A stretch of 64,000 nucleotides of DNA, taken from positions 1-64,000 of the forward strand of contig NZ_JACGXN010000006.1 in NCBI RefSeq assembly GCF_014138285.1, written 5' to 3'. The first letter of the stretch is position 1; each line of letters starts with the position of its first letter. The stretch is from Phyllobacterium myrsinacearum. GTDB lineage: Bacteria > Pseudomonadota > Alphaproteobacteria > Rhizobiales > Rhizobiaceae. The notes below the pieces were generated by a model. That model saw only the letters and a list, made by a program, of their open reading frames with translations. It did not search any database and was not told the DNA's origin. Made by a program: the position numbers and the translations under genes. This document shows, one piece after another, positions 51,807 to 59,159 of the stretch.

Positions 51807-53285
51807 TTAGAACGCTTCCGACCCCTTCCGGATACGCGCGTAGGCGATCAGCGCCTGCTGTCTCGCGGCCTGATGGTCCACCAGCGGGTGGGGGTAATTG
51901 CCACCCAGAACAACGCCTGCTTCCATTAGAATGTTCTCGGGTGCAAGCCACGGCACGTGCAGGAATTTATCCGGGAGATTTTTCAATTCCGGAACGAACG
52001 CCCTGACGTAGTGTCCCATGGGATCAAACTTGTCTCCCTGCAACATGGGGTTGAAAATGCGGAAGTAAGGAGCGGCGTCCGCCCCCGATCCGGCGACCCA
52101 TTGCCAACTGGTTGCATTGCTGGCCGGATCGGCATCTACAAGCGTATCCCAGAACCAGGCCTCGCCTTTGCGCCAGTCGATACGCAGATGCTTGATCAGA
52201 AATGATGCGGTGATCATGCGGACGCGGTTGTGCATCCAGCCGGTTTGCCAGAGTTGCCGCATGCCTGCATCGACGATCGGATAACCTGTCAGACCGCGTT
52301 GCCACGCCTGCAGGTCGTCGGCCTTGTTCTGCCAGGGAAACTCGTCGAAAGAGGCGTTGTAATTTCTGGTCGCAAGATGGGGATTGTTGAACAGGAGATG
52401 GTACGAGAATTCCCGCCAGCCGATTTCCTTGCGGAATTTGTCGGTGCCCTGCCCTTCAGCGGCGAGATCAGGCGCTTTCAAGGCATGCCATATCTGGAAG
52501 GGTGTAATCTCGCCATGGGCAAGATGCGGAGAAAGCCGCGAGGTGGCTTCAACAGCCGGTTTGTCGCGATCATTCCCGTAATAACCAATGGCATCGTCAA
52601 GAAACGCCGCCAGCTTGTCCTGCGCGCCCCGCTCGCCGGGAGTCCAGTCCGCGGCAAATCCCTTTGCCCAATCGGGGTTCTCAGGCAGAAGCTGCCAATC
52701 TTTCAGGCGATCGGAGGTTGTCGGCCCGTCATAGGGTTTCAGGCCATCCGGTGCGGATACCGGGTCACGCGGGTCGGGGCCTGCACTGAATGCGCGCCAA
52801 AAGGGTGAGTATACCCGATAAAAGCCGCCGGTTCCCGTCTTGAACAGATATGGTTCATGCAGGAGGTGCCCGTCAAAACTTTCGGCAGTAAGACCGCGGC
52901 GGCCAAGTTCAGATTTGAGGTTCCTGTCTGTGTCGACGCCCGGAGGATCGTAGCGCCTGTTCCATAAAACCATATCGGCAGCAGTTTCATCCAGCAGCCG
53001 GTCAACAATATTCTGTGTTGCACCGCGTTTGAGAAGAAGCGTGGCACCAAGGGCTTTCAATGATGTTTCGAGTGCTGTCAGCGAATGATGCAGCCACCAT
53101 CTCCGCGCTCCGCCGACGGGCCGCACGTCGTCACTGTGCTCATCCAGAATGAATACGGGTATGACGGGTTTTCCCGTTTGTGCCGCTGCGTAGAGAGCCC
53201 TGTTATCGTTCACCCGCAGGTCATGCCTGAACAGGAGAACAACAGGAGCATCTGATGTCAACGATTGCTGTTCAGCCATGGGCAT
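51807..53285 (-). CDS. phrB: Deoxyribodipyrimidine photolyase
   Basis: A 492-residue class I photolyase/cryptochrome: an N-terminal photolyase domain (VVLLFRHDLRVNDNRALYAA) and a C-terminal FAD-binding domain (WREFSYHLLFNNP, TGYPIVDAGMRQLWQTGWMH, DADPASNATSWQWVAGSG). It repairs UV-induced pyrimidine dimers using blue light. It is the last gene of a minus-strand operon after a COG2907 flavoprotein and DUF1365 gene, starting three bases after the DUF1365 stop. Placement beside an RpoE-ChrR pair suggests control by that sigma factor, as for phrA in Rhodobacter. Confidence 0.95.
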   Translation of the reverse strand: MPMAEQQSLTSDAPVVLLFRHDLRVNDNRALYAAAQTGKPVIPVFILDEHSDDVRPVGGARRWWLHHSLTALETSLKALGATLLLKRGATQNIVDRLLDETAADMVLWNRRYDPPGVDTDRNLKSELGRRGLTAESFDGHLLHEPYLFKTGTGGFYRVYSPFWRAFSAGPDPRDPVSAPDGLKPYDGPTTSDRLKDWQLLPENPDWAKGFAADWTPGERGAQDKLAAFLDDAIGYYGNDRDKPAVEATSRLSPHLAHGEITPFQIWHALKAPDLAAEGQGTDKFRKEIGWREFSYHLLFNNPHLATRNYNASFDEFPWQNKADDLQAWQRGLTGYPIVDAGMRQLWQTGWMHNRVRMITASFLIKHLRIDWRKGEAWFWDTLVDADPASNATSWQWVAGSGADAAPYFRIFNPMLQGDKFDPMGHYVRAFVPELKNLPDKFLHVPWLAPENILMEAGVVLGGNYPHPLVDHQAARQQALIAYARIRKGSEAF

Positions 53286-53288
53286 CGG

Positions 53289-54113
53289 TCATTTTGAGAA
53301 CTGGATATCACTTTTTGTCCGTTGCGGAATAATTGTCCGGGTTTGAATGGGTGTTTGCGGCCGGGGTTTGATGCGAACACCCTTCACCCGGATCCATAGA
53401 GCTTCCCAATGGATGCCTGCAATGACCTTGAGTGTCAGCAAGGGATAGCCGAAAAACAGTTTCAACAAATTCCAGTCGCTGAATTCGCGCCGTTGTCCTG
53501 CAAAGGCTGTTGCGATGATCAATCCATCCTGATCGCTGGCATTGATGACGACAGATGCACTGCTGGATGGCCGCGTGATGGTGAAATCATAATCCAGCGC
53601 CATGTCCATGAAAGGTGAGACGTAAAACTCCTTCCGGCATTCCTGATGCAGCGGTTTGCCGTCGTCCGTATCATCCAGCTGAAATACGTAGCTGTGACGC
53701 TGGCCGAACGTATTGTTCACCTCGTAGATCAGGGCCTTCAATGTGCCATTGACGTCATGGCAGAAATAGACGCTCAGGGGGTTGAAGACGTAGCCCAGTA
53801 TTCTGGGCATTGTCATCAGCTTGATCGGCCCTCCATCGGGTACCATCCTCGCCTCGCGCAGATGGTTTTCAACATATGCGCGCAGGTCAGAACATCCTGC
53901 AGCAGCGTCAAACTTCGAACCGTGATCCCGGTCGAAGAAACTGAAGAGATTGAAACGGTTGTGCGAGAACCACCGGTTGGTCAGCGCAATGCCTTTTATC
54001 TCGTCTATATCAAGCAGCATGTAGAACATGCGGTAACGCAGAAAATGCCGCTTGGGACGCATGCGCCTGTGCGTAACCCTGCCCGTGTAAATTGCCGAGA
54101 GGAATGCACTCAT
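53289..54113 (-). CDS. DUF1365 protein (COG3496), possible furan fatty acid oxygenase UfaO-like
   Basis: A 274-residue DUF1365 protein: SAIYTGRVTHRRMRPKRHFL, FSFFDRDHG, YVFNPLSVYFCHD and EVNNTFGQRHSYVF blocks, the last with conserved His. No catalytic mechanism is established from sequence. In Rhodobacter sphaeroides a gene of this family next to a COG2907 gene is, as I recall, part of the methylated furan fatty acid pathway (UfaO). It overlaps the flavoprotein gene by four bases and precedes the photolyase. Function by analogy only. Confidence 0.88.
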   Translation of the reverse strand: MSAFLSAIYTGRVTHRRMRPKRHFLRYRMFYMLLDIDEIKGIALTNRWFSHNRFNLFSFFDRDHGSKFDAAAGCSDLRAYVENHLREARMVPDGGPIKLMTMPRILGYVFNPLSVYFCHDVNGTLKALIYEVNNTFGQRHSYVFQLDDTDDGKPLHQECRKEFYVSPFMDMALDYDFTITRPSSSASVVINASDQDGLIIATAFAGQRREFSDWNLLKLFFGYPLLTLKVIAGIHWEALWIRVKGVRIKPRPQTPIQTRTIIPQRTKSDIQFSK

Positions 54114-55438
54114 GCTGCAACCTTTCCTGGCTCGGGGCGGTTTTGACGATAGATGCGCCCGGATTCATCGACAATATTCCACGGTCTGCGCAAGCCGCCG
54201 AGATCTTCCGCCACCGCGAGGCCCGACTGCAATCCGTCCTCATGGAATCCCGCACCAAAATATGCGCCGCAGTACCACGTGTTGTGCTGGCCCTGCATCT
54301 GCCAGAGTTGTCTTTGTGCCTGCATCGCGACGCCGTCGAAAATCGGGTGGGTATAGGTCTCCGTATGAAGAATTTTTTGCGGGTCGGGCTGATACTGCGG
54401 ATTGAGCGTGACAAAGAACTGACGGTCGGTGTCGAGCGGCTGCAATCGGTTCATCCAATAGGTGACACAGAGTTGGTTGCCGGTGCTGGCTTCGCGGCGT
54501 TGCCCCAGATAGTTCCAGCTGGACCAGACAGCGCGCCGTTTGGGCATGAGGGTTTCATCTTCATGCAGGACGGCCCGGTTCACCGAATAGCGGAAGGCCG
54601 AAAGAAGATTTGCTTCCATGGGGGTCGGGTCAGACAGGAGCGCCAGTGATTCATCGGCATGACTGGCCAAGACGACATGATCGAAAACGTGTGTTGTTCC
54701 GTGGATGTCCGTGACAGCGGCGTTGCCCTTGCCCCGCCGGATGGATGCGGCTGCACAACCCGTCCGGATCCGGTCCCCATATCGCGCTGTCAGGCGGTCG
54801 ACATAGGCACGGCTGCCACCCCTGACCGTGCGCCAGAGCGGCCGGTTGGCAAGCTTCAGCAGGCCATGATTGTCGCAAAAGCGGATGAAAGCCTCCGCAG
54901 GATACTCCAGCAGGGTCGACGCCGGTGCTGACCAGATAGCTGCCGCCATAGGAAGAAGATGGTCATCGCGGAAGGCGCGCCCATATCCCTCCCGTTCCAG
55001 AAAATCACCCAGGCCGAGCAGGCCAAGCTTGCCCGCATGTGCCGGTGTCTCACGATAGAAACGCAGCAGATCGCGCAGCATCATCCAGAAACGGGGATTG
55101 AACAGGTTTCGTTGCTGGGCAAACAGGCCGCTGAAACCCGTGCCGGAATATTCCAGTTTCCCGCCGTCAAGGGATACCGCAAACGACATGTCCGACGCTG
55201 CTGTTTCAACGCCGAGATGATCGAACAGAGCGATGAGATTCGGATAGGTATTTTCATTGAAAACGATGAAACCGGTGTCGACGGGAATAGGTTTCTTGCC
55301 TTTCTGATCGACAAGGAAAGTATTGCTGTGACCGCCCACGCGTGCTTCACGTTCGAATACGGTCACTTCATGGTTCTGGGAAAGAAGCCACGCGGCCGAC
55401 ATGCCCGAAATACCCGATCCTATAACGGCAATTTTCAA
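54110..55438 (-). CDS. COG2907 FAD-dependent oxidoreductase (amine-oxidase fold), UfaD-like
   Basis: A 442-residue flavoprotein: dinucleotide-binding VIGSGISGMSAAWLL at the N-terminus, EREARVGGHSNTF, then VVLASHADESLALLSD and a C-terminal GAYFGAGFHEDGLQSGL block closing the FAD site. The start is TTG 55438 with GGGAGAAC nine bases before; the upstream extension of the frame is not family-like. COG2907 proteins are induced by singlet oxygen in Rhodobacter; one (UfaD) desaturates methylated fatty acids in furan fatty acid synthesis. It heads the operon that ends in photolyase and lies behind a TGATCC-type promoter. Confidence 0.9.
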   Translation of the reverse strand: MKIAVIGSGISGMSAAWLLSQNHEVTVFEREARVGGHSNTFLVDQKGKKPIPVDTGFIVFNENTYPNLIALFDHLGVETAASDMSFAVSLDGGKLEYSGTGFSGLFAQQRNLFNPRFWMMLRDLLRFYRETPAHAGKLGLLGLGDFLEREGYGRAFRDDHLLPMAAAIWSAPASTLLEYPAEAFIRFCDNHGLLKLANRPLWRTVRGGSRAYVDRLTARYGDRIRTGCAAASIRRGKGNAAVTDIHGTTHVFDHVVLASHADESLALLSDPTPMEANLLSAFRYSVNRAVLHEDETLMPKRRAVWSSWNYLGQRREASTGNQLCVTYWMNRLQPLDTDRQFFVTLNPQYQPDPQKILHTETYTHPIFDGVAMQAQRQLWQMQGQHNTWYCGAYFGAGFHEDGLQSGLAVAEDLGGLRRPWNIVDESGRIYRQNRPEPGKVAA

Positions 55439-55512
55439 CGATGTTCTCCCGTGTCCATCATGTGGAAACAACCGGGATCAGGGTGATCAGCCGTTGTTTC
55501 TTTCAACATCAG

Positions 55513-55542
55513 TGCATACGGTGGAAATACGGAGTTGGATCA
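55513..55542 (-). promoter_or_regulatory. ECF (RpoE/ECF11-type) promoter of the flavoprotein-DUF1365-photolyase operon
   Basis: On the minus strand TGATCC (55542-55537), 18 bases, TATGCA (55518-55513). The architecture matches the Rhodobacter RpoE consensus TGATCC-N18-TA and the other two sites in this block. It is about 75 bases before the TTG start. Confidence 0.65.
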
Positions 55543-55558
55543 TGATTAGTTTCGGCAC

Positions 55559-55588
55559 TGATCCGATTACGGAGTATGTGCGTACTGA
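55559..55588 (+). promoter_or_regulatory. ECF (RpoE/ECF11-type) promoter of the sigma-chrR operon
   Basis: TGATCC (55559-55564), 18 bases, TACTGA (55583-55588), 16 bases from the divergent ECF promoter. It supports autoregulation of the sigma gene and, since transcription would begin near 55595, also supports the downstream start at 55711. Confidence 0.65.
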
Positions 55589-55710
55589 GCGGTATGAATG
55601 ACCTCGGAACCTTCACTCTCGGCGATTTCCACAGGACATGGCAACGCATTGGGCGCGGCCTGCTTTCGCGCGGCAAAAGAGAGCCGGCAATCAGACGTTC
55701 TGTTCCGGCA

Positions 55711-56256
55711 ATGACTGAGCCGGCCGATTATTCCGCAATGATTCTTCATATCGCACAGAACGGCGACAAGGTGGCCTTTGCCGACCTTTTTGGTTATTAC
55801 GCACCACGCATCAAAGGATTTTTCATGCGTGGTGGCATGGCACCCGGTCCAGCGGAGGAACTGGCACAGGAAACCATGCTGACGCTCTGGCGCAAGGCTC
55901 ATCTGTTCGATCCCGCCAAGGCATCGGCTTCGACCTGGATTTTCACCATCGCCCGCAATTTGCGGGTCGATGCCATCCGGCGTGAGCGTTACCCTGCGGT
56001 GCATCTCATGGAAGAGCATGAGCCCGAGCCTGAACCTTCTCCGTCAGACGAGCTGCTGCGGCTGGAAAGCGAAACGCGGGTTCGCGCAGCGATGCAGAAA
56101 CTGTCGACGGATCAGAGGAACGTCATTCATCTGCACTATTTTGATGACAAGCCCCACAGTGAGATTGCCCGGGCATTGGATTTGCCGCTGGGAACAGTTA
56201 AATCGCGGCTGCGGCTGGCGATGCAGCATCTCAGAAATCTGTTGGGCGAGGAATAA
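55711..56256 (+). CDS. rpoE: ECF sigma factor, RpoE/ECF11 type
   Basis: A 181-residue sigma factor when started at ATG 55711, the same length as Rhodobacter RpoE; the frame is open upstream to 55576 but the promoter lies there. Region 2 (DLFGYYAPRIKGFFMRGGMA, EELAQETMLTLWRKAHLF, STWIFTIARNLRVDAIRR) and region 4 (LSTDQRNVIHLHYFDDKPHS, EIARALDLPLGTVKSRLRLA) are complete. It is followed by chrR, whose product should hold it inactive until singlet oxygen or related stress. No clear ribosome site is seen before 55711. Confidence 0.9.
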   Translation: MTEPADYSAMILHIAQNGDKVAFADLFGYYAPRIKGFFMRGGMAPGPAEELAQETMLTLWRKAHLFDPAKASASTWIFTIARNLRVDAIRRERYPAVHLMEEHEPEPEPSPSDELLRLESETRVRAAMQKLSTDQRNVIHLHYFDDKPHSEIARALDLPLGTVKSRLRLAMQHLRNLLGEE

Positions 56257-56261
56257 TTGAT

Positions 56262-56909
56262 ATGAACCGTCGCCCCTCCGATGAAATTCTGATGGCCTAT
56301 GTCTCGGGTAAGCTTGCACAAGGACCGGCACTCGTCGTCGCGGCGCATCTGTCGCTGTGTCCCGAAAGTGCCGAGCGGGTGCATCAGTTCGAAGCCGCTG
56401 GAGGTGTCATGCTCGAACAGGCCCCCGTTGTGGAACTGGCCCCGGATGCGCTGGAGAAGGTTCTTGCGCGGCTTGATGCATCATCCCCAACACAGGTTCT
56501 GCCGCCTGTCCGGCATCTGGCTGACATGCCGGACGGCCTCGTCCTGCCGTCTCCGTTGCAGCAGTATGATATCGGCAAATGGAAATTTCTGGCACCTGGT
56601 GTGCAATGGAGCTCCATCGGCAAGGGAGGAGCCCGCCGCAACCGGCCCATGCTGCTGCGTTCAAAGCCCGGCATGGTTCTGCCCGAACACACCCACAATG
56701 GTGTTGAATATACGCTGGTGCTCAAAGGCTCGCTGCACGATGCACAGGGCGACTACTTTCCGGGCGATCTTATTGTTGCCGATGCCAGCCTTGAACATGA
56801 GCCCGCCGCTGGCCCTGAAGAGGAATGTATTTGTCTCGCCGCCGTGGATGGCCGCCTGCAGCTGAAAAGCCTGCTCGGTCGTCTCGTTCAGCCACTGCTC
56901 GGGTTTTAA
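56262..56909 (+). CDS. chrR: ChrR-like anti-sigma factor with a degenerate zinc site
   Basis: A 215-residue anti-sigma factor: an N-terminal sigma-binding domain (about 1-75) and a C-terminal cupin-like domain (about 100-200). In the Rhodobacter ChrR the N-terminal zinc is held by two His and two Cys (H6, H31, C35, C38). Here only the middle pair remains (His29 and Cys33, in AHLSLCPES): the first position is Pro5 and the fourth Ser36. The cupin ligands His143, His145, Glu149 and His179 (EHTHNGVE, LEHEP) are all present. GAGGA precedes ATG 56262, five bases after rpoE. Confidence 0.9.
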   Translation: MNRRPSDEILMAYVSGKLAQGPALVVAAHLSLCPESAERVHQFEAAGGVMLEQAPVVELAPDALEKVLARLDASSPTQVLPPVRHLADMPDGLVLPSPLQQYDIGKWKFLAPGVQWSSIGKGGARRNRPMLLRSKPGMVLPEHTHNGVEYTLVLKGSLHDAQGDYFPGDLIVADASLEHEPAAGPEEECICLAAVDGRLQLKSLLGRLVQPLLGF

Positions 56910-56910
56910 C

Positions 56911-57780
56911 GTGCGCACACTATCCCGTCTGTTGACGCTGCTGTTCATGCTGATTGCCCTTGCCGGATGTTCGGCCGGGAAATTGCTGGATATCACCACA
57001 TCATCAGGTGGTGCGCTGGTCACGCGGAACATTGCCTATGGTGCGGACAAGAGACAGACGCTGGATGTCTATGTTCCCAAAAATGTCAGGGCCGCACCGG
57101 TCGCAATCTTCTTCTATGGCGGAACTTGGCAGAATGGTGACAAGGCCACCTATGCATTTGTTGCCTCGGCGCTCGCCGCCAAAGGTATCGTGACGATTGT
57201 ACCCGATTACCGGCTTTATCCCGCTGTCCGGTATCCCGCCTTTGTGCAGGACGGTGCTGCGGTCGTGCGCTGGTCCAGGGATCACGCAAGAACCTATGGC
57301 GGCGATCCCGACAAGATTTTTGTCATCGGGCATTCGGCTGGCGCATACATTGCCGCCATGCTGGCGCTCGACAGACAGTGGCTCAACCGGGAAAAACTCA
57401 ATCCGCAGCGCGCTCTGAAAGGATTTGTCGGCATTTCCGGGCCTTACGATTTTCTGCCCTTCGACGATAAGACGGTGGCCGATATTTTCAGCCCGGCCCG
57501 AACACCCGAAGCAACGCAACCCGTCAATCAGGTTCGCTCCGGCAACCCGTCGGTGCTGCTGTTGCATGGGCAGAGCGATGATGTCGTCTATCCAAGCAAC
57601 AGCATCGCGCTTGCAAAGAAGCTTCGCGCCGTTGGTTCGCAGGTTGACGTGAAGCTCTATCCGGGAGTGGGCCATATCGGCATTATCGGCGCAATGGGGT
57701 CGCCCCTCCGGTTCATCGCACCGACGCTAAATGACACGGCAAATTTCATTCTCGGACGGCCGGACAAAAATGGGTTCTGA
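56911..57780 (+). CDS. Lipoprotein alpha/beta-hydrolase (esterase/lipase)
   Basis: A 289-residue hydrolase of the HSL/BD-FAE type. A lipoprotein signal with lipobox (LLFMLIALAGC, Cys20) anchors it in the envelope. YGGTWQNGDK carries the oxyanion motif, GHSAGAYIAAM the nucleophile Ser, and the His is in YPGVGHIGIIG. The start is GTG 56911, one base after the chrR stop, so it belongs to the sigma operon. A role in removing oxidised acyl groups is possible but not shown. Confidence 0.88.
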   Translation: MRTLSRLLTLLFMLIALAGCSAGKLLDITTSSGGALVTRNIAYGADKRQTLDVYVPKNVRAAPVAIFFYGGTWQNGDKATYAFVASALAAKGIVTIVPDYRLYPAVRYPAFVQDGAAVVRWSRDHARTYGGDPDKIFVIGHSAGAYIAAMLALDRQWLNREKLNPQRALKGFVGISGPYDFLPFDDKTVADIFSPARTPEATQPVNQVRSGNPSVLLLHGQSDDVVYPSNSIALAKKLRAVGSQVDVKLYPGVGHIGIIGAMGSPLRFIAPTLNDTANFILGRPDKNGF

Positions 57781-57878
57781 CTTCGTTGTGATTTGCTGAA
57801 TCAAAAAATCCTGTATGCTGCAACCGTCCCGCCTTCTGAACATCAGCCAAATTTTCCAATGAGCAACAGGTAAAGTGC

Positions 57879-58676
57879 ATGACAGCAGTGGTCATTCTTG
57901 TAATTGCGGCTGTTGCCTTTTGCTTCGTCATGGCGTGTGCCTTTCTGGTGCAGCGCCTGACCGGCAACAATGGATGGGCTGATACCTTCTGGTCGTTCGG
58001 TGTGGGTATTATCGGGACAGTTTCCATCCTGATGTCGAACGATATGGTCTCGCCATCACGCAAATGGCTGGTCGTCGTCCTGCTCGCACTCTGGTCGCTG
58101 CGGTTGGGCGGGCATATTCTGTCACGTACGCTCAGAAGCAGCGATGATCCGCGCTATGCCCGGTTGCGCAAGGAATGGGGCAGCGCGGCTAACGCGAGGA
58201 TGTTCTTCTTTCTGCAAAGCCAGGCATTCGCAGGTATTATTCTTGTTATCAGTGTCTACATTGCTGCGGCCCGACCAGACATCGAATTGGAATTCCCGGA
58301 TTATCTTGGGCTTGGCATTATGGTGATAGCTCTCACAGGGGAGGCGATTGCCGACTGGCAGCTACGGCAGTTTGCACGCCATCCCGCCAATCACGGCAAG
58401 ATATGCGAGACTGGCCTCTGGCGCTGGTCACGCCATCCGAACTACTTCTTCGAATGGCTCGGATGGGTGTCCTATGTGCTGATCGCGGCGGATTTCGATG
58501 GTGATTACGTACATGGCTGGCTGACGCTTGCAGCGCCCGTTCTGATGTATGTGCTGTTGCGCCATGTCTCGGGTGTGCCACCTCTTGAAGACCATATGCT
58601 GGCTTCACGTGGTCGGGCGTTCCGGGACTATCAGCGTCGCACGAGCATTTTCTTTCCCATGCCACCTCAGAAATGA
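57879..58676 (+). CDS. DUF1295 membrane protein (steroid 5-alpha-reductase-like)
   Basis: A 265-residue integral membrane protein with about six spans and the DUF1295 C-terminal motif (TGLWRWSRHPNYFFEWLGW), similar to isoprenylcysteine methyltransferases and steroid reductases. A basic, conserved loop (RTLRSSDDPRYARLRKEWG) follows the third span. No TGATCC-type promoter was found in the 98 bases upstream, so it may be read through from the sigma operon. Family proteins often sit with COG2907/DUF1365/DUF2177 genes, suggesting a lipid function. Confidence 0.88.
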   Translation: MTAVVILVIAAVAFCFVMACAFLVQRLTGNNGWADTFWSFGVGIIGTVSILMSNDMVSPSRKWLVVVLLALWSLRLGGHILSRTLRSSDDPRYARLRKEWGSAANARMFFFLQSQAFAGIILVISVYIAAARPDIELEFPDYLGLGIMVIALTGEAIADWQLRQFARHPANHGKICETGLWRWSRHPNYFFEWLGWVSYVLIAADFDGDYVHGWLTLAAPVLMYVLLRHVSGVPPLEDHMLASRGRAFRDYQRRTSIFFPMPPQK

Positions 58677-58697
58677 GATGATAAAACAGCACTTAAC

Positions 58698-59111
58698 CTA
58701 TTGAAATTTTACCAATAGCCACTGTGTGAACAGGAAGCTCGTTGTTGCCGATAGGGCTGATATGAACGTGCCCCAGCCCATATCGACAATCGTCACCGCC
58801 GTGGACCATTGTTTGAGCGTCGCTTGATTGGTCAGGTCATAGGTTGCATAGGCCATGAAGCCGAAAAGCGCCCCATAGATGAGAGCCGTTGTCCAGCGGC
58901 CGTTCTCCAATGCGGGGCTGACCGCAAAGATCACGATACCGGCGACAAAGATCAGGTAGAATGCGATCGCGGCAGGATAATTGACTTCAGTTGCCATGAC
59001 ATCTGGAATCCGGCTGCGGTAGAAGCTGGTTGCCATGGTGCTGAGCCATACGAAATCGACAACAAGGAACAGTACGGCAGTCGAGATGTAGGCGATGGCG
59101 TATTTGAGCAT
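58698..59111 (-). CDS. DUF2177 membrane protein
   Basis: A 137-residue protein with four predicted spans (ISTAVLFLVVDFVWL, AIAFYLIFVAGIVIFAV, and two near the end) and the DUF2177 pattern (NGRWTTALIYGALFGFMAYATYDLTNQATLKQW). Function unknown, but the family is repeatedly linked with COG2907 and DUF1365 genes. AAAAGGA precedes ATG 59111, and a TGATCC-N18-TATAAG promoter lies directly upstream. It is convergent with DUF1295. Confidence 0.9.
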   Translation of the reverse strand: MLKYAIAYISTAVLFLVVDFVWLSTMATSFYRSRIPDVMATEVNYPAAIAFYLIFVAGIVIFAVSPALENGRWTTALIYGALFGFMAYATYDLTNQATLKQWSTAVTIVDMGWGTFISALSATTSFLFTQWLLVKFQ

Positions 59112-59129
59112 GAAAGATCCTTTTCCAGC

Positions 59130-59159
59130 CTTATACGCCCTTCTCTCCAGTATGGATCA
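59130..59159 (-). promoter_or_regulatory. ECF (RpoE/ECF11-type) promoter of DUF2177
   Basis: On the minus strand TGATCC (59159-59154), 18 bases, TATAAG (59135-59130). The -35 overlaps the stop codon of the upstream ligase gene, and the transcript would start about 12 bases before the ribosome site. It is the closest of the three local sites to the TGATCC-N18-TAAGA form. Confidence 0.7.
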
